A stretch of DNA of 57,400 bases from Clostridium psychrophilum (GTDB lineage Bacteria; Bacillota; Clostridia; Clostridiales; Clostridiaceae): the NCBI RefSeq assembly GCF_018861705.1, contig NZ_JAHLEC010000014.1, positions 1 through 57,400 on the forward strand. The letters are read 5' to 3'. Below, one piece after another: positions 1 through 9,825 of the stretch (its first letter is position 1; each line of letters begins with the position of its first letter). The notes below the pieces were generated by a model that saw nothing but the letters and a program-made list of their open reading frames with translations, was not told where the DNA came from and made no database searches. The position numbers were made by a program, and so were the translations under genes.

Positions 1-104
1 CTAATATTATTATAATAATTTGTAAAGGTAAAATCTACCTTTTAATTTGTAAGACTAACTTCCACTGTTTTATGTATTGGGGTGGAATTTACTTTTGCAA
101 TTGA
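1..104. mobile_element. Possible insertion-sequence end remnant (IS21-like?)
   Basis: No gene is seen here. GTGGAATTTACTTTTGCAAT begins at 82; its reverse complement closely matches the segment at 57292-57314 near the other window edge (AATTG-AAAAGTAA-TTCCAC in common). A further copy of TAACTTCCAC lies at 56-65. Short repeats clustered at an end are typical of IS21-family termini, so this may be the end of an element lying left of the window. No transposase sequence is present, so the family name is a guess. In many clostridia tuf precedes rpsJ; that gene is not visible here. Confidence 0.35.
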
Positions 105-140
105 GGAATATAAAATAAATAAAATAAAATTAAAAAAAAC

Positions 141-169
141 TTGTCAAAGCAAACGAAATGTTGTATACT
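141..169 (+). promoter_or_regulatory. Sigma-A promoter of the S10 operon
   Basis: TTGTCA at 141-146 and TATACT at 164-169 are separated by 17 bases, a near-consensus vegetative promoter. Transcription would start near 176, giving a leader of about 200 bases before rpsJ. Confidence 0.8.
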
Positions 170-175
170 TTAGAA

Positions 176-379
176 GTTGTATTGTGGTAACAGCGATGAG
201 GTAAGAAGTTGCCGGACTTCCGGGTAATTCTTCACTGAGCATGTCCTGATCTTGAATCGGGCGACGGGGTTCGTGAGTTTGTTCTTTAATTTTATTGTAT
301 GAAACACCCGGAACAGTTTACAGAACATCCGCTGTTGCACGTAAGAAGTAAAGCGTGCGATGAAAAGGAGGAAATAATA
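176..379 (+). promoter_or_regulatory. Structured 5' leader of the S10 operon
   Basis: The leader holds several possible stems: 205-233 (GAAG...CTTC around CCGG-ACTT-CCGG), CCTGAT/ATCGGG at 245-261, and a perfect GCACG/CGTGC pair at 337-358. It is more GC-rich than the flanks, as expected for a folded regulatory RNA. Ribosomal operons are commonly autoregulated through such leaders, but the regulator cannot be read from the sequence. An in-frame ATG at 299 extends rpsJ upstream; it lies inside this leader and lacks a good ribosome-binding site, so it is not used. Confidence 0.55.
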
Positions 380-688
380 ATGATAAAACAAAAAATCAGA
401 ATTAGATTAAAGGCTTTTGATCATAATATATTAGATCAATCAGCTGAGAAAATTGTTCAAACTGCTAAAAGCACAGGAGCTAAAGTAGCTGGTCCAGTAC
501 CACTACCTACAGAAAAAGATGTAATTACAGTATTAAGGGCTCCACATAAATATAAAGATTCAAGAGAACAGTTTGAAATAAGAACTCATAAGAGACTAAT
601 AGATATCATTAGTCCATCACCTAAAACTGTTGATGCTCTAATGAGACTCGACTTACCAGCTGGTGTAGATATCGAAATTAAACTATAG
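380..688 (+). CDS. rpsJ: 30S ribosomal protein S10
   Basis: S10 (102 residues, the usual length) is a small-subunit head protein; its family member NusE also works in transcription antitermination. The start [15 protein letters not shown] and the stretch RTHKRLIDI are family hallmarks. The ATG at 380 is chosen because AAGGAGG lies 6 bases upstream at about 365-373; an upstream in-frame ATG at 299 would add 27 unrelated residues from the leader. It is the first gene of the S10 operon, followed by a 120-base spacer before rplC. Confidence 0.97.
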   Translation: MIKQKIRIRLKAFDHNILDQSAEKIVQTAKSTGAKVAGPVPLPTEKDVITVLRAPHKYKDSREQFEIRTHKRLIDIISPSPKTVDALMRLDLPAGVDIEIKL

Positions 689-808
689 GCGTACATAGAA
701 GTGCGGTGAAGCGTATATGTGTAATTAATTATGCATAAGTAATAGATTACTATTACTAACTATTATGATCACTATTGTGGTCCGCTAATAAGTAGGAGGT
801 GTATTTTC

Positions 809-1438
809 ATGAAAAAAGGAATAATGGGTAAAAAACTTGGTATGACTCAAATATTTGATGAAAATAAAAGAGTTGTTCCAGTAACAGTTGTTGAAGCAGG
901 TCCATGCGTTGTTGTTCAGAAGAAAACTGTTGAAAATGATGGTTACAGTGCAATAAAAGTTGGTTTTGGTGAAATAAGAGAAAAATTAGTTAACAAGCCA
1001 ATGCAAGGACAATTTGCTAAAGCAGGCACATCTTTAAAAAGATTCGTAAAAGAATTTAGAATGGAAGATACAAGTGCTTATGAAATTGGTCAAGAGTTTA
1101 AGGCAGATATATTTGCTGCTGGAGATTTAATTGATGTATCAGGAATTTCAAAGGGAAAAGGATTCCAAGGCTGTATTAAAAGATGGAATCAACACACAGG
1201 CCCAATGAGTCATGGATCTAAGTTCCATAGAGCTGTTGGAGCAAGTGGTGCATGTTCAGATCCAGGAAGAACGTTCAAAAACAAACGTATGCCAGGTCAT
1301 ATGGGTAATGTTAGTAGAACAGTAATGAACCTTGTAGTAGTTAAAGTAATGTCTGAAAAGAACATTATATTAATTAAAGGTGGTATTCCAGGACCAAACA
1401 AAGGCACAGTTGTAATAAGAAATGCTGTTAAAGCGTAA
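809..1438 (+). CDS. rplC: 50S ribosomal protein L3
   Basis: L3 (209 residues) is an early assembly protein of the large subunit near the peptidyl-transferase centre. The N-terminus [18 protein letters not shown] and the central loop [11 protein letters not shown] (about residues 130-140), followed by [14 protein letters not shown], are diagnostic. GTAGGAGGTG precedes the ATG. It is the second gene of the S10 operon, 24 bases before rplD. Confidence 0.98.
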   Translation: MKKGIMGKKLGMTQIFDENKRVVPVTVVEAGPCVVVQKKTVENDGYSAIKVGFGEIREKLVNKPMQGQFAKAGTSLKRFVKEFRMEDTSAYEIGQEFKADIFAAGDLIDVSGISKGKGFQGCIKRWNQHTGPMSHGSKFHRAVGASGACSDPGRTFKNKRMPGHMGNVSRTVMNLVVVKVMSEKNIILIKGGIPGPNKGTVVIRNAVKA

Positions 1439-1462
1439 TTCTAAAAGAAAGGAGGATGCAGA

Positions 1463-2083
1463 ATGCTTAAATTAGATTTATTTAATAAACAAGCACAAAA
1501 AGTTGGAGATATTGAGCTAAATGAAAATATATTTGCAGTTGAAATTAACACTAATGCTATGCACCAAGTTGTAGTAGCACAACTTGCAAATAAAAGACAA
1601 GGAACTCAATCAGCTTTAACTAGAGGAGAAGTACGAGGCGGTGGAATAAAGCCTTGGAGACAAAAAGGAACTGGTAGAGCAAGACAAGGTTCTATTAGAT
1701 CACCACAATGGATACATGGTGGTATAGTGTTTGCTCCAAAGCCAAGAGATTATCGCGTATCAGTACCAAAGACAATGAGAAGAGTTGCTTTCAAGTCAGC
1801 TTTATCAGCTAAAGTAGCTGAAAATGAAATGATAGTAATCGATAGTTTAGAATTTGATTCACCAAAAACTAAAGCAATGTTAGAGGTGTTAAAAGCTTTT
1901 GATGCTAAAAAAACTCTAATAGTTGTTGAAAAGTCTGACGAAATTGTTTATAAATCAGCAAGAAACATACCTGGTGTTCATGTAACCCCAGTAAATAATT
2001 TGAATGTTTATGACATACTTAAGTATGAAAAGTTTATAGTTACAAAGGATGCTGTATCTAAAATCCAGGAGGTGTATATATAA
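1463..2083 (+). CDS. rplD: 50S ribosomal protein L4
   Basis: L4 (206 residues) lines the polypeptide exit tunnel and in several bacteria feeds back on S10 operon expression. The extended-loop signature [20 protein letters not shown] (about residues 50-70) followed by [11 protein letters not shown] is intact. AAAGGAGG precedes the ATG. Its TAA stop shares one base with the rplW ATG (TAATG), implying translational coupling. Confidence 0.98.
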   Translation: MLKLDLFNKQAQKVGDIELNENIFAVEINTNAMHQVVVAQLANKRQGTQSALTRGEVRGGGIKPWRQKGTGRARQGSIRSPQWIHGGIVFAPKPRDYRVSVPKTMRRVAFKSALSAKVAENEMIVIDSLEFDSPKTKAMLEVLKAFDAKKTLIVVEKSDEIVYKSARNIPGVHVTPVNNLNVYDILKYEKFIVTKDAVSKIQEVYI

Positions 2084-2376
2084 TGAAGCTAACTAGCCAT
2101 GATATTATAAGAAAACCGATTGTTACTGAAAAAAGTATGGCTGCAATGGCTCTTAAAAAGTACACCTTTATAGTTGATATTCATGCAAATAAAACTCAAG
2201 TTAAAAGAGCAGTAGAAGATGTATTTGGAGTTAAAGTTGAAAATGTAAGAACACTAAAGAATATAGGTAAAACTAAAAGAGTTGGAGTTCACATTGGAAA
2301 AAGAGCAGACTTCAAAAAAGCTATTGTTACTTTAACAACAGAAAGCAAAACAATTGAGTTTTTTGACGGAATGTAA
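2083..2376 (+). CDS. rplW: 50S ribosomal protein L23
   Basis: L23 (97 residues) sits at the tunnel exit and is a docking site for trigger factor and the signal recognition particle. [15 protein letters not shown] near the N-terminus and [19 protein letters not shown] in the middle are typical. The ATG overlaps the rplD stop by one base; AGGAGGTG lies at the end of rplD. Confidence 0.97.
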   Translation: MKLTSHDIIRKPIVTEKSMAAMALKKYTFIVDIHANKTQVKRAVEDVFGVKVENVRTLKNIGKTKRVGVHIGKRADFKKAIVTLTTESKTIEFFDGM

Positions 2377-2431
2377 TTATTAAGCATGTATTGGCAGAGG
2401 CCAGATAAGCGAAAATAAGGAGGGAAATTAG

Positions 2432-3265
2432 ATGGCGATTAAGAAATTTAGACCCACCACACCTTCAAGAAGAAATATGACTATGTCTGATTTTGAAGAA
2501 ATAACAACAGATAAGCCTTTAAAATCACTTCTTGTAAGTACAAAACGACAAGGTGGTAGAAATAACCAAGGTAAGATAAGCGTTCGTCACAGAGGTGGTG
2601 GAGCAAAACAAAGCTACAGAATAATAGATTTTAAGAGAACTAAAGATGGTATCCCAGCAAAAGTGTCTACAATTGAGTATGATCCAAATAGATCTGCTTA
2701 CATAGCTCTTGTTGTATATGCTGATGGTGAAAAGAAATATATAATTGCTCCAGTTGGATTAAAAGTTGGAGATGTAATTGAATCAGGTGAAAAGGCTGAT
2801 ATCAAGGTTGGAAATACACTTCCTATAATCAACATACCAATAGGTTCTACAATTCATAATATAGAACTTCAAGTAGGAAAAGGTGCTCAACTTGTAAGAT
2901 CAGCAGGTTCTTCAGCGCAACTTATGGCTAAAGAAGGAGAGTATGCACAAGTAAGACTCCCAAGTGGTGAAGTGAGATATGTTAGAGTAAGCTGTAGAGC
3001 TACTATAGGAACAGTTTCAAATTTAACTCATGACATTGTTAACATAGGTAAAGCAGGAAGAAAAAGACATTTAGGATTTAGACCTTCGGTCAGAGGAGCA
3101 GCAATGAATCCAAACGATCATCCACATGGTGGTGGAGAAGGTAAAGCACCAGTTGGTCACGCTAGTCCGATGACTCCTTGGGGTAAACCAAGTTTAGGAT
3201 ATAAAACAAGAAAAACTAAAAAATACTCTGACAAATTTATTGTCAAAGGAAAAAATAGAAAATAG
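2432..3265 (+). CDS. rplB: 50S ribosomal protein L2
   Basis: L2 (277 residues) is needed for subunit joining and peptidyl-transferase activity. The N-terminal OB-like RNA-binding part contains [20 protein letters not shown]. The C-terminal part contains [20 protein letters not shown], including the highly conserved histidine of the HPHGGGEG loop. The start [14 protein letters not shown] is standard, with AAGGAGGG upstream. A spacer of about 60 bases with an inverted repeat (GAAGAGAAATTATTCTCTTC, 3269-3288) precedes rpsS. Confidence 0.98.
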   Translation: MAIKKFRPTTPSRRNMTMSDFEEITTDKPLKSLLVSTKRQGGRNNQGKISVRHRGGGAKQSYRIIDFKRTKDGIPAKVSTIEYDPNRSAYIALVVYADGEKKYIIAPVGLKVGDVIESGEKADIKVGNTLPIINIPIGSTIHNIELQVGKGAQLVRSAGSSAQLMAKEGEYAQVRLPSGEVRYVRVSCRATIGTVSNLTHDIVNIGKAGRKRHLGFRPSVRGAAMNPNDHPHGGGEGKAPVGHASPMTPWGKPSLGYKTRKTKKYSDKFIVKGKNRK

Positions 3266-3326
3266 TTTGAAGAGAAATTATTCTCTTCAAAACTATGGTT
3301 ATTGTGTGTGAAGGGAGGCCATAAAA

Positions 3327-3608
3327 GTGAGTAGATCAGTAAAAAAAGGACCTTATGTGCAAGAAGTTCTGTTAAAAAGAATAAATGAAATGAACAAAAA
3401 TGGCGAGAAAAAAGTAATAAAGACTTGGTCAAGAAGTTCTACTATTTTTCCGCAAATGATAGGGCATACTATCGCAGTGCATGATGGAAGAAAACATGTA
3501 CCAGTTTATGTTTTAGAAGATATGGTAGGACATAAATTAGGAGAATTCGCCTTAACTAGAACATTTAGAGGGCATTTGGACAGAGAAAAAACTACCAAAG
3601 TTAAATAG
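3327..3608 (+). CDS. rpsS: 30S ribosomal protein S19
   Basis: S19 (93 residues) binds 16S rRNA in the head with S13. [19 protein letters not shown] at the N-terminus and [20 protein letters not shown] in the middle are family signatures. The start is a GTG, supported by AGGGAGG at 3312-3318. It lies in the S10 operon, 21 bases before rplV. Confidence 0.97.
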   Translation: MSRSVKKGPYVQEVLLKRINEMNKNGEKKVIKTWSRSSTIFPQMIGHTIAVHDGRKHVPVYVLEDMVGHKLGEFALTRTFRGHLDREKTTKVK

Positions 3609-3629
3609 TGTGGAAGGAGGAAACAATCA

Positions 3630-3965
3630 ATGGAGGCTAAAGCAATAGCTAAATATGTGAGAACGTCCTCAATGAAGATGGGGATTGTTCTTGATTTAAT
3701 AAGAGGAAAGAGTGTAAATGAAGCTTTTCCTATATTACAATTCACTCCAAAAAATGCAGCTGAAGTAATAATTAAAGTACTTAAATCAGCGGTTGCAAAT
3801 GCAGAAAATAATTTAAACCTAGATATAAATAGATTATATGTAGCAGAAGCCTATGCAGGCCAAGGTCCAACACTTAAAAGATTCAGACCGCGTGCACAAG
3901 GTAGAGCTTATAGAATTAGAAAAAGATCTAGCCATGTAACTATAATAGTTGCAGAAAGAAAATAA
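3630..3965 (+). CDS. rplV: 50S ribosomal protein L22
   Basis: L22 (111 residues) extends a beta-hairpin into the exit tunnel. The sequence shows [20 protein letters not shown] at the N-terminus and, in the hairpin, [20 protein letters not shown] (about residues 83-102). GGAAGGAGG precedes the ATG. It is followed after 15 bases by rpsC. Confidence 0.97.
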   Translation: MEAKAIAKYVRTSSMKMGIVLDLIRGKSVNEAFPILQFTPKNAAEVIIKVLKSAVANAENNLNLDINRLYVAEAYAGQGPTLKRFRPRAQGRAYRIRKRSSHVTIIVAERK

Positions 3966-3980
3966 AAGGAGGGGTATAGC

Positions 3981-4646
3981 ATGGGACAAAAAGTACATCC
4001 ACATGGTTTTAGAGTTGGTGTAATAAATGACTGGAGTTCTAAGTGGTATGCAGATAAGAAGAATTTTTCAGACAATCTTGTTGAAGATTTTAAGATTAGA
4101 AAGTTCTTAAAGAGCAAACTTTATACAGCTGGTATTTCTAAAATTGAAATTGAAAGAGCTGCTAAAAGGGTTAAAATCAACATACACACTGCTAAACCAG
4201 GAATGGTTATTGGAAGAGGCGGCTCTGGAATTGAAGTTATAAAACTTGATATGAAAAAAATTGTTACAGATAAAAATGTTTTAATTAACATAGTTGAAGT
4301 TAAACAAGCTGAAAACAATGCTCAATTAATGGCAGAAAATGTTGGTTCTCAATTAGAAAAGAGAATTTCTTTTAGAAGAGCAATGAAACAAACAATTCAA
4401 AGAGCTATGAGATCAGGAGTAAAAGGAGTCAAAATTGCTTGTGCAGGAAGACTTGGCGGAGCAGAAATAGCTAGAACTGAAAATTACCATGAAGGTACAA
4501 TACCTTGTCAAACATTAAGAGCTGATATAGATTATGGATTTGCAGAAGCAAATACTGTATATGGAAAGATTGGCGTTAAGGTTTGGGTATACAGAGGAGA
4601 AGTTCTTCCTACAAAGAAAACCGTTAAGGAAGAAGTAAAAGCGTAG
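3981..4646 (+). CDS. rpsC: 30S ribosomal protein S3
   Basis: S3 (221 residues) forms part of the mRNA entry channel. [20 protein letters not shown] starts the protein. The type II KH RNA-binding domain carries the GRGGSGIE loop (about residues 74-81), and the C-terminal domain has [20 protein letters not shown] precedes the ATG. Confidence 0.98.
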   Translation: MGQKVHPHGFRVGVINDWSSKWYADKKNFSDNLVEDFKIRKFLKSKLYTAGISKIEIERAAKRVKINIHTAKPGMVIGRGGSGIEVIKLDMKKIVTDKNVLINIVEVKQAENNAQLMAENVGSQLEKRISFRRAMKQTIQRAMRSGVKGVKIACAGRLGGAEIARTENYHEGTIPCQTLRADIDYGFAEANTVYGKIGVKVWVYRGEVLPTKKTVKEEVKA

Positions 4647-4671
4647 AAGTGTAAGGAAGGAGGAATAAGAC

Positions 4672-5115
4672 ATGTTAATGCCTAAGAGATCTAAACATCG
4701 TAAGGTTCAACGTGGTAGGATGAGAGGAAAAGCTACAAGAGGAAACTTTATTGCATATGGAGATTATGCATTACAAGCTTTGGAATGTGGTTGGGTAAAA
4801 AGTAATCAAATAGAAGCTGCCAGAGTTGCTATCAATAGATATATAAAAAGAGGCGGAAAGGTTTGGATTAAAATCTTCCCAGATAAGCCAGTAACTGAAA
4901 AACCAGCTGAGACTCGTATGGGTTCCGGTAAAGGTTCAGTAGAATATTGGGTAGCAGTAGTTAAACCAGGTAGAGTCTTATTCGAGATTGCTGGAGTAAC
5001 AGAAGAAGCAGCTAGAGAGGCAATGAGACTTGCTTCACACAAACTTCCAATAAAAACTAAGTTTGTATCTAGAAAAGACTTTGAGGAAATGGGTGGTGAA
5101 GTCGTTGAAGGCTAA
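4672..5115 (+). CDS. rplP: 50S ribosomal protein L16
   Basis: L16 (147 residues) lies near the A-site tRNA elbow. The family start [20 protein letters not shown] and the central [20 protein letters not shown] are present. AAGGAGGAATAAGAC precedes the ATG. The last 11 bases overlap the start of rpmC, suggesting translational coupling. Confidence 0.98.
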   Translation: MLMPKRSKHRKVQRGRMRGKATRGNFIAYGDYALQALECGWVKSNQIEAARVAINRYIKRGGKVWIKIFPDKPVTEKPAETRMGSGKGSVEYWVAVVKPGRVLFEIAGVTEEAAREAMRLASHKLPIKTKFVSRKDFEEMGGEVVEG

Positions 5116-5317
5116 TGAATTAAATGAATTGAGACAAAGTAATCCTCAAGATTTGCTAGTAAAAATGTCTGATTTGAAGGCAGAATTATTTAACCTTAGA
5201 TTTCAGTTAGCTACAGGGCAACTAGAAAATCCTATGAGAATTAAGCAAGTAAAAAAATCTATAGCCCAAATTAAGACCATCCTTAGGCAAGAAGAGATAA
5301 AGGCTTTAGAACAGTAA
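5105..5317 (+). CDS. rpmC: 50S ribosomal protein L29
   Basis: L29 (70 residues from this start) sits beside L23 at the tunnel exit. The sequence reads as [20 protein letters not shown], then [20 protein letters not shown], the L29 signature. The TTG at 5105 gives the family-length N-terminus and has GGTGG upstream; in-frame starts further up, inside rplP, would add an unrelated tail. The reading frame overlaps the rplP stop by 11 bases. Confidence 0.93.
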   Translation: MKANELNELRQSNPQDLLVKMSDLKAELFNLRFQLATGQLENPMRIKQVKKSIAQIKTILRQEEIKALEQ

Positions 5318-5338
5318 AACTGAAAGGAGGTTGCTCTT

Positions 5339-5593
5339 GTGGAAAGAAATAACAGGAAAACAAGAACAGGTAAAGTAGTTTCTGACAAAATGGATAAAAC
5401 AGTAGTTGTTGCAATAGAAACTAAAGTACGTCATCCGTTATACGGAAAGATAATTAATAAAACAACAAAATTTAAGGCTCATGATGAGAATAATGAGGCA
5501 AAAGTTAATGATTATGTTTCAATTATGGAAACTAGACCATTATCTAAAGATAAAAGATGGAGAGTTACTAGCATAGTTGAAAAAGCTAAATAA
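5339..5593 (+). CDS. rpsQ: 30S ribosomal protein S17
   Basis: S17 (84 residues) is a primary 16S rRNA binder with an OB fold. The sequence [20 protein letters not shown] and [19 protein letters not shown], then [12 protein letters not shown], matches the family throughout. The start is GTG with AAAGGAGG 8 bases upstream. Confidence 0.96.
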   Translation: MERNNRKTRTGKVVSDKMDKTVVVAIETKVRHPLYGKIINKTTKFKAHDENNEAKVNDYVSIMETRPLSKDKRWRVTSIVEKAK

Positions 5594-5630
5594 TATTTCA
5601 GTTTAACCGACTGAAAGGAGGGTATTCGAT

Positions 5631-5999
5631 ATGATACAACAGCAATCAAAATTAAAGGTTGCAGATAATTCTGGTGCAAAAGAAATTATGTGTATTAGAG
5701 TATTAGGTGGTTCTCATAGAAAATGGGGAAACATTAGTGACACAGTAGTTGCCAGCGTTAAAAGTGCAACACCAGGTGGAGTTGTTAAAAAAGGTGAAGT
5801 TGTAAAGGCAGTTATCGTTAGATCAGTAAAAGGATTAAGAAGAGCAGATGGTTCATACGTTAAATTTGATGATAATGCAGCTGTTCTCATAAAGGACGAC
5901 AAAACCCCAAGAGGAACTCGTATATTCGGACCTGTTGCAAGAGAATTAAGAGATAAAGACTTCAGTAAAATCTTATCACTAGCACCTGAAGTTCTATAA
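5631..5999 (+). CDS. rplN: 50S ribosomal protein L14
   Basis: L14 (122 residues, standard length) contributes to an intersubunit bridge and binds the silencing factor RsfS in other bacteria. [20 protein letters not shown] and the central [20 protein letters not shown] are diagnostic. GAAAGGAGGG precedes the ATG. Confidence 0.98.
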   Translation: MIQQQSKLKVADNSGAKEIMCIRVLGGSHRKWGNISDTVVASVKSATPGGVVKKGEVVKAVIVRSVKGLRRADGSYVKFDDNAAVLIKDDKTPRGTRIFGPVARELRDKDFSKILSLAPEVL

Positions 6000-6016
6000 G
6001 ATAGGAGGTGTCTAAT

Positions 6017-6340
6017 ATGGCAGTTATAAAAGTGCACGTAAGAAAAAATGATTCAGTAATGGTTATTTCAGGTAAAGACAAAGGAAAAATCGGCGAAGTT
6101 TTAGCTGTATATCCTAAAAAAGGTAGAGTTTTAGTGAAAGATGTTAGTGTAGTTACAAAACATCAGAAACCAAGCAAACAAAATATGCAAGGTGGAATAA
6201 CTCACAGAGAAGCACCTATAAATAGTTCTAAGGTTATGCTATATTGTACAAAGTGCAAAAATGTAACAAGAATAAACAGCAAAATTTTAGACGATGGAAC
6301 TAAAGTAAGAGTTTGTAAGAAATGTGGAGAAACATTTTAA
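6017..6340 (+). CDS. rplX: 50S ribosomal protein L24
   Basis: L24 (107 residues) starts large-subunit assembly. The KOW motif is visible in SVMVISGKDKGKIGEVL. The C-terminus holds CTKC and CKKC pairs about 24 residues apart, the zinc-ribbon-like end found in many Firmicute L24s. The ATG at 6017 is preferred over an in-frame GTG at 6008 because that GTG overlaps the AGGAGG ribosome-binding site. Confidence 0.95.
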   Translation: MAVIKVHVRKNDSVMVISGKDKGKIGEVLAVYPKKGRVLVKDVSVVTKHQKPSKQNMQGGITHREAPINSSKVMLYCTKCKNVTRINSKILDDGTKVRVCKKCGETF

Positions 6341-6362
6341 TTTCTGAAAGGAGGTTTAACAT

Positions 6363-6905
6363 ATGAGTTCAAGGCTACAAGAAAAATATGAAAAAGAAGT
6401 AGTTCAAGCTTTAATGGAAAAATTCGGTTATAAAAATATAATGGAAGTCCCTAAGCTTGAAAAGATAGTTTTAAATATGGGAGTTGGAGAAGCTAAAGAT
6501 AATTCTAAAGTTTTAGATGCAGCCCTTAGTGATATGCAAATCATAGCAGGCCAAAAACCAATTGTAACAAGAGCAAAGAAATCTATAGCTAACTTTAAGC
6601 TAAGAGAAAATACTCCAATTGGTTGTAAAGTTACGTTAAGAAAGGCTCAAATGTTCGAATTTGCTGATAAACTAATGAACGTTGCATTACCTAGAGTTAG
6701 AGATTTTAGAGGAGCTTCTTCTAAAGCATTTGATGGTAGAGGAAATTATGCTATCGGCATTAAAGAACAACTTATATTTCCTGAAATAGAATATGATAAA
6801 GTGGATAAAATAAGAGGAATGGATATAATATTTGTTACTACAGCAAAGACAGACGAGGAAGCAAGAGAGTTATTAAGATTCCTTGGAATGCCATTTGCTC
6901 AATAA
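6363..6905 (+). CDS. rplE: 50S ribosomal protein L5
   Basis: L5 (180 residues) binds 5S rRNA and contacts P-site t[22 protein letters not shown] near the N-terminus, [20 protein letters not shown], and [20 protein letters not shown] near residues 115-134 are all family signatures. AAAGGAGG precedes the ATG. It is 15 bases ahead of rpsN. Confidence 0.98.
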   Translation: MSSRLQEKYEKEVVQALMEKFGYKNIMEVPKLEKIVLNMGVGEAKDNSKVLDAALSDMQIIAGQKPIVTRAKKSIANFKLRENTPIGCKVTLRKAQMFEFADKLMNVALPRVRDFRGASSKAFDGRGNYAIGIKEQLIFPEIEYDKVDKIRGMDIIFVTTAKTDEEARELLRFLGMPFAQ

Positions 6906-6920
6906 TTAGGAGGTAAACAT

Positions 6921-7106
6921 ATGGCACGTAAGGCTTTAATAGAAAAATGGAAAAAAGAACCTAAATATTCATCTAGAGCTTATACAAGATGTAGATTATG
7001 TGGAAGACCACATTCTGTATTACAAAAATTTGGTATATGTCGTATCTGTTTTAGAGAACTTGCACACAAGGGAGAAATTCCTGGTTGCAGAAAAGCAAGT
7101 TGGTAA
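6921..7106 (+). CDS. rpsN: 30S ribosomal protein S14, zinc-binding type
   Basis: This is the short (61-residue) C+ form of S14, with two CxxC pairs (CRLC and CRIC, about residues 24-43) that bind zinc; the zinc-free form is about 89 residues. [19 protein letters not shown] is the usual start, with TTAGGAGGTAA upstream. The short form is sometimes named rpsZ. Confidence 0.97.
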   Translation: MARKALIEKWKKEPKYSSRAYTRCRLCGRPHSVLQKFGICRICFRELAHKGEIPGCRKASW

Positions 7107-7138
7107 TTAGAACATTCTAATGAAAGGAGGCACGAAAA

Positions 7139-7537
7139 ATGGTTATGACTGACCCAATCGCAGATTTGCTAACACGTATAAGAAATGCAAATGTTGTTAG
7201 ACATGAAATAGTAGAAATACCTTCATCAACTATAAAGAAAGAAATTGCAAATATCTTGCTTCAAGAAGGATACATTAAAAATATTGAAGAATATAATGAT
7301 GGTGTCGTTCCTATGATGAGACTTGCATTAAAATATGGTCAAAACAAAGAAAGAGTTATCACTGGACTTAAGAGAATATCAAAACCTGGTTTGAGAGTAT
7401 ACTCAAAAAATGAAGATATTCCAAAAGTACTAAATGGACTCGGAGTTGCTATAATATCAACTTCAAAAGGATTAGTAGCAGATAAAGAAGCTAGAAAATT
7501 AGGCTTAGGCGGAGAAGTTATTTGTTATATATGGTAG
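7139..7537 (+). CDS. rpsH: 30S ribosomal protein S8
   Basis: S8 (132 residues) is a primary binder of the 16S central domain and an spc-operon autoregulator in enterics. [19 protein letters not shown] at the start, [13 protein letters not shown] in the middle and [20 protein letters not shown] near the end are diagnostic. GAAAGGAGG lies 8 bases upstream. The 200-base spacer that follows is unusual inside this operon. Confidence 0.98.
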   Translation: MVMTDPIADLLTRIRNANVVRHEIVEIPSSTIKKEIANILLQEGYIKNIEEYNDGVVPMMRLALKYGQNKERVITGLKRISKPGLRVYSKNEDIPKVLNGLGVAIISTSKGLVADKEARKLGLGGEVICYIW

Positions 7538-7738
7538 TATAACAATTCTAAGACATAACTGTGTTGTTTGTTATGTACATAGTAATAATAGATAATTTAC
7601 AGAAAATAAAATTGTTATGTGCTTAAGGTTAATATAGAGACTAAACAATTAATAATTGGGTAGTACTTAAAATAAAGATATGAGGCATGGCAATTAATAA
7701 TTGTTATGTGCCCTGAAAAGAATACAGGAGGTGTAAGT
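7538..7738 (+). repeat. Repeat-bearing spacer between rpsH and rplF
   Basis: This 201-base AT-rich spacer sits inside an operon whose other gaps are mostly 10-60 bases. It holds three copies of TTGTTATGT (near 7568, 7612 and 7701), two copies of the near-palindrome CAATTAATAATTG (about 7645 and 7691), and an inverted repeat GACATAAC...GTTATGT at 7552-7576. No ORF is visible. It could carry an internal processing or promoter site, or be the footprint of an old insertion. Confidence 0.5.
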
Positions 7739-8278
7739 ATGTCAAGAATCGGAAGACTTCCAGTAGCTATACCTAATGGAGTAACTGTTACAATTTCACC
7801 ACTGAATGTTGTTAATGTAAAAGGACCAAAAGGTGAGTTAACTCAAAGCATGAATGCCAAAATGGCTATAGCTTTGGTAGACAATACTGTGGTAGTTACA
7901 AGACCAAGTGATGTAAAAGAGCATAGAGCTCTTCATGGTTTGACAAGATCATTAATAAATAATATGGTTATTGGCGTAACAGAAGGATACCAAAAGACAC
8001 TTGAATTAGTTGGTGTTGGATACAGAGCACAATTAAAAGGTAGTAAAATAACATTAAGTCTTGGATATTCACATCCGGTTATAATAGATGAAGTTGCAGG
8101 AATCAAATTTGAGTTACCTGATGCTAATAAGATAATAGTTAAAGGTATCGATAAACAATTAGTTGGTGCTGTTGCAGCAGACATAAGAACTTGGAGAAAA
8201 CCAGAACCTTACAAAGGCAAAGGAATCAGATATTCTGGTGAAATTGTTAGACGTAAGGAAGGTAAAACAGGTAAATAA
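7739..8278 (+). CDS. rplF: 50S ribosomal protein L6
   Basis: L6 (179 residues) lies at the base of the stalk near the elongation-factor site. The start [17 protein letters not shown], the mid-protein [20 protein letters not shown] and the C-terminal [16 protein letters not shown] are signatures. The ATG at 7739 has GGAGGTGTAAGT upstream; an in-frame upstream start at 7706 would add 11 residues read from the spacer and is rejected. Confidence 0.97.
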   Translation: MSRIGRLPVAIPNGVTVTISPLNVVNVKGPKGELTQSMNAKMAIALVDNTVVVTRPSDVKEHRALHGLTRSLINNMVIGVTEGYQKTLELVGVGYRAQLKGSKITLSLGYSHPVIIDEVAGIKFELPDANKIIVKGIDKQLVGAVAADIRTWRKPEPYKGKGIRYSGEIVRRKEGKTGK

Positions 8279-8297
8279 GTAGGAAGGAGTGAATGAT

Positions 8298-8660
8298 GTG
8301 TTCAAGAAAGACGATAGACAAAAATCAAGAGTTAAGCGTCATCTTAGAGTTCGTAACAAGATTTCTGGTACAGCAGAAAGACCTAGATTAGCTGTATACA
8401 GAAGTGAAAAGAACATATATGCTCAAGTTATCGATGATGTTGCAAAAATCACATTAGTTTCTGCTTCAACTATAGATAAAGCTTTCGAACCAAAAGTCGG
8501 AAGTAATAAAGAAGCAGCAAAACTAGTAGGAAAGATGATTGCACAGAGATCACTTGAAAAAGGAATAGAAGAAGTAGTGTTTGATAGAGGCGGATATGTG
8601 TACCACGGTAGAGTACAAATCCTCGCTGAGGGAGCAAGAGAAGCTGGACTTAAATTCTAA
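8298..8660 (+). CDS. rplR: 50S ribosomal protein L18
   Basis: L18 (120 residues) binds 5S rRNA with L5. [20 protein letters not shown] and the final [17 protein letters not shown] are typical. The GTG at 8298 ([12 protein letters not shown]) is chosen; a GTG at 8289 overlaps the AAGGAG ribosome-binding site. It lies 17 bases ahead of rpsE. Confidence 0.94.
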   Translation: MFKKDDRQKSRVKRHLRVRNKISGTAERPRLAVYRSEKNIYAQVIDDVAKITLVSASTIDKAFEPKVGSNKEAAKLVGKMIAQRSLEKGIEEVVFDRGGYVYHGRVQILAEGAREAGLKF

Positions 8661-8677
8661 GAGAAGGAGGGAAACAC

Positions 8678-9175
8678 ATGAAAATTGATCCTAGCACATT
8701 AGATCTTAAAGAAAAAGTTGTTAATATAAACAGAGTTGCTAAGGTTGTTAAAGGTGGAAGAAACTTCAGATTTAGCGCATTAGTAGTTGTTGGAGACGAA
8801 GACGGACATGTTGGAGTTGGAATGGGTAAATCTGTAGAAATTCCTGAAGCAATTAGAAAAGGAATCGAAGATGCTAAGAAGAATTTAATAAATGTAGCAA
8901 TGGTTGGAACAACCGTTCCACATATTATTGATGGTAAGTTTGGTACTTCGGTTATACACATAATGCCTGGTGCTGAAGGTACAGGAATTCTAGCTGGAGG
9001 ACCAGTTAGAGCCGTTCTTGAATTAGCAGGATTGAAAGATGTTAGAGCTAAGTCTTTAGGCTCTAGTAATGCAAGAAATGTAGTTAACGCTACTATAGAA
9101 GGTTTAGCAGGTTTAAGAACAGTAGAAGACGTTGCTAAATTAAGAGGAAAAACTGTAGAAGAAATTTTAAGATAG
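8678..9175 (+). CDS. rpsE: 30S ribosomal protein S5
   Basis: S5 (165 residues) helps set decoding accuracy and lines the mRNA entry. The N-terminal double-stranded RNA-binding part includes [20 protein letters not shown] and [10 protein letters not shown]. The C-terminal part includes [20 protein letters not shown] and [24 protein letters not shown] precedes the ATG. Confidence 0.98.
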   Translation: MKIDPSTLDLKEKVVNINRVAKVVKGGRNFRFSALVVVGDEDGHVGVGMGKSVEIPEAIRKGIEDAKKNLINVAMVGTTVPHIIDGKFGTSVIHIMPGAEGTGILAGGPVRAVLELAGLKDVRAKSLGSSNARNVVNATIEGLAGLRTVEDVAKLRGKTVEEILR

Positions 9176-9187
9176 GAGGGGAAAACC

Positions 9188-9367
9188 TTGGCTAAAGTTA
9201 AAGTTACATTGGTTAAGAGCTTAATAGGTAGAAAGAAAGCACATATCGCTACTGTTAATGCTTTAGGATTAAGAAAAATAAGAAAATGTGTTGAGCACGA
9301 GGAAACTCCTCAGATCAAAGGTATGATTAATAAAGTTAGTTATTTAGTTAAAGTAGAACAAGTATAA
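9188..9367 (+). CDS. rpmD: 50S ribosomal protein L30
   Basis: This 59-residue gene reads [20 protein letters not shown], then [20 protein letters not shown], ending [11 protein letters not shown]. That is the L30 signature at the usual length. The start is TTG at 9188, with TAGGAGGGG upstream. It sits between rpsE and rplO, the standard place for rpmD. Confidence 0.95.
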   Translation: MAKVKVTLVKSLIGRKKAHIATVNALGLRKIRKCVEHEETPQIKGMINKVSYLVKVEQV

Positions 9368-9384
9368 AATGAGGAGGTGTTGAC

Positions 9385-9825
9385 ATGAAACTTCATGAGT
9401 TAAGACCTGCGGAAGGTTCTAAAAAATCTCGTAAGAGGCTCGGTAGAGGTACTGCTACTGGACAGGGAAAAACTGCAGGAAGAGGTCAAGATGGACAAAA
9501 CTCTAGATCAGGTGGTGGAACAAGACCAGGATTCGAAGGAGGTCAGATGCCTTTATACAGAAGATTACCTAAAAGAGGGTTTACTAATATTTTTGCGAAA
9601 AAATATTCTTGTATAAATGTAGATAGACTTAATATATTCGATAATGGTACTGAAATTACACCAGAATTATTACTAGAGAGAAGAGTCGTAAGAAAATTAA
9701 ACGACGGAATTAAGATACTTGGAAATGGTAAGTTAGAAAAGAACTTAATCGTAAAGGTATCTAACATATCTAAGGGAGCAGCTGAAAAGATTGAAGCAGC
9801 TGGAGGAAAAATTGAGGTGATATAA
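9385..9825 (+). CDS. rplO: 50S ribosomal protein L15
   Basis: L15 (146 residues) is a late assembly protein. The glycine- and arginine-rich N-terminus ([20 protein letters not shown], then [20 protein letters not shown]) and [14 protein letters not shown] are diagnostic. The stop is immediately followed by the secY TTG start, so the two are likely translationally coupled. Confidence 0.98.
   Translation: MKLHELRPAEGSKKSRKRLGRGTATGQGKTAGRGQDGQNSRSGGGTRPGFEGGQMPLYRRLPKRGFTNIFAKKYSCINVDRLNIFDNGTEITPELLLERRVVRKLNDGIKILGNGKLEKNLIVKVSNISKGAAEKIEAAGGKIEVI

Noticed and set aside
299-379. 27-codon N-terminal extension of S10
   Set aside because: It lies in the leader, does not resemble S10, and the ATG at 380 has an ideal ribosome-binding site.
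170-391. Minus-strand ORF of 73 codons opposite the rpsJ leader
   Set aside because: No ribosome-binding site or family; it lies opposite a promoter and structured leader.
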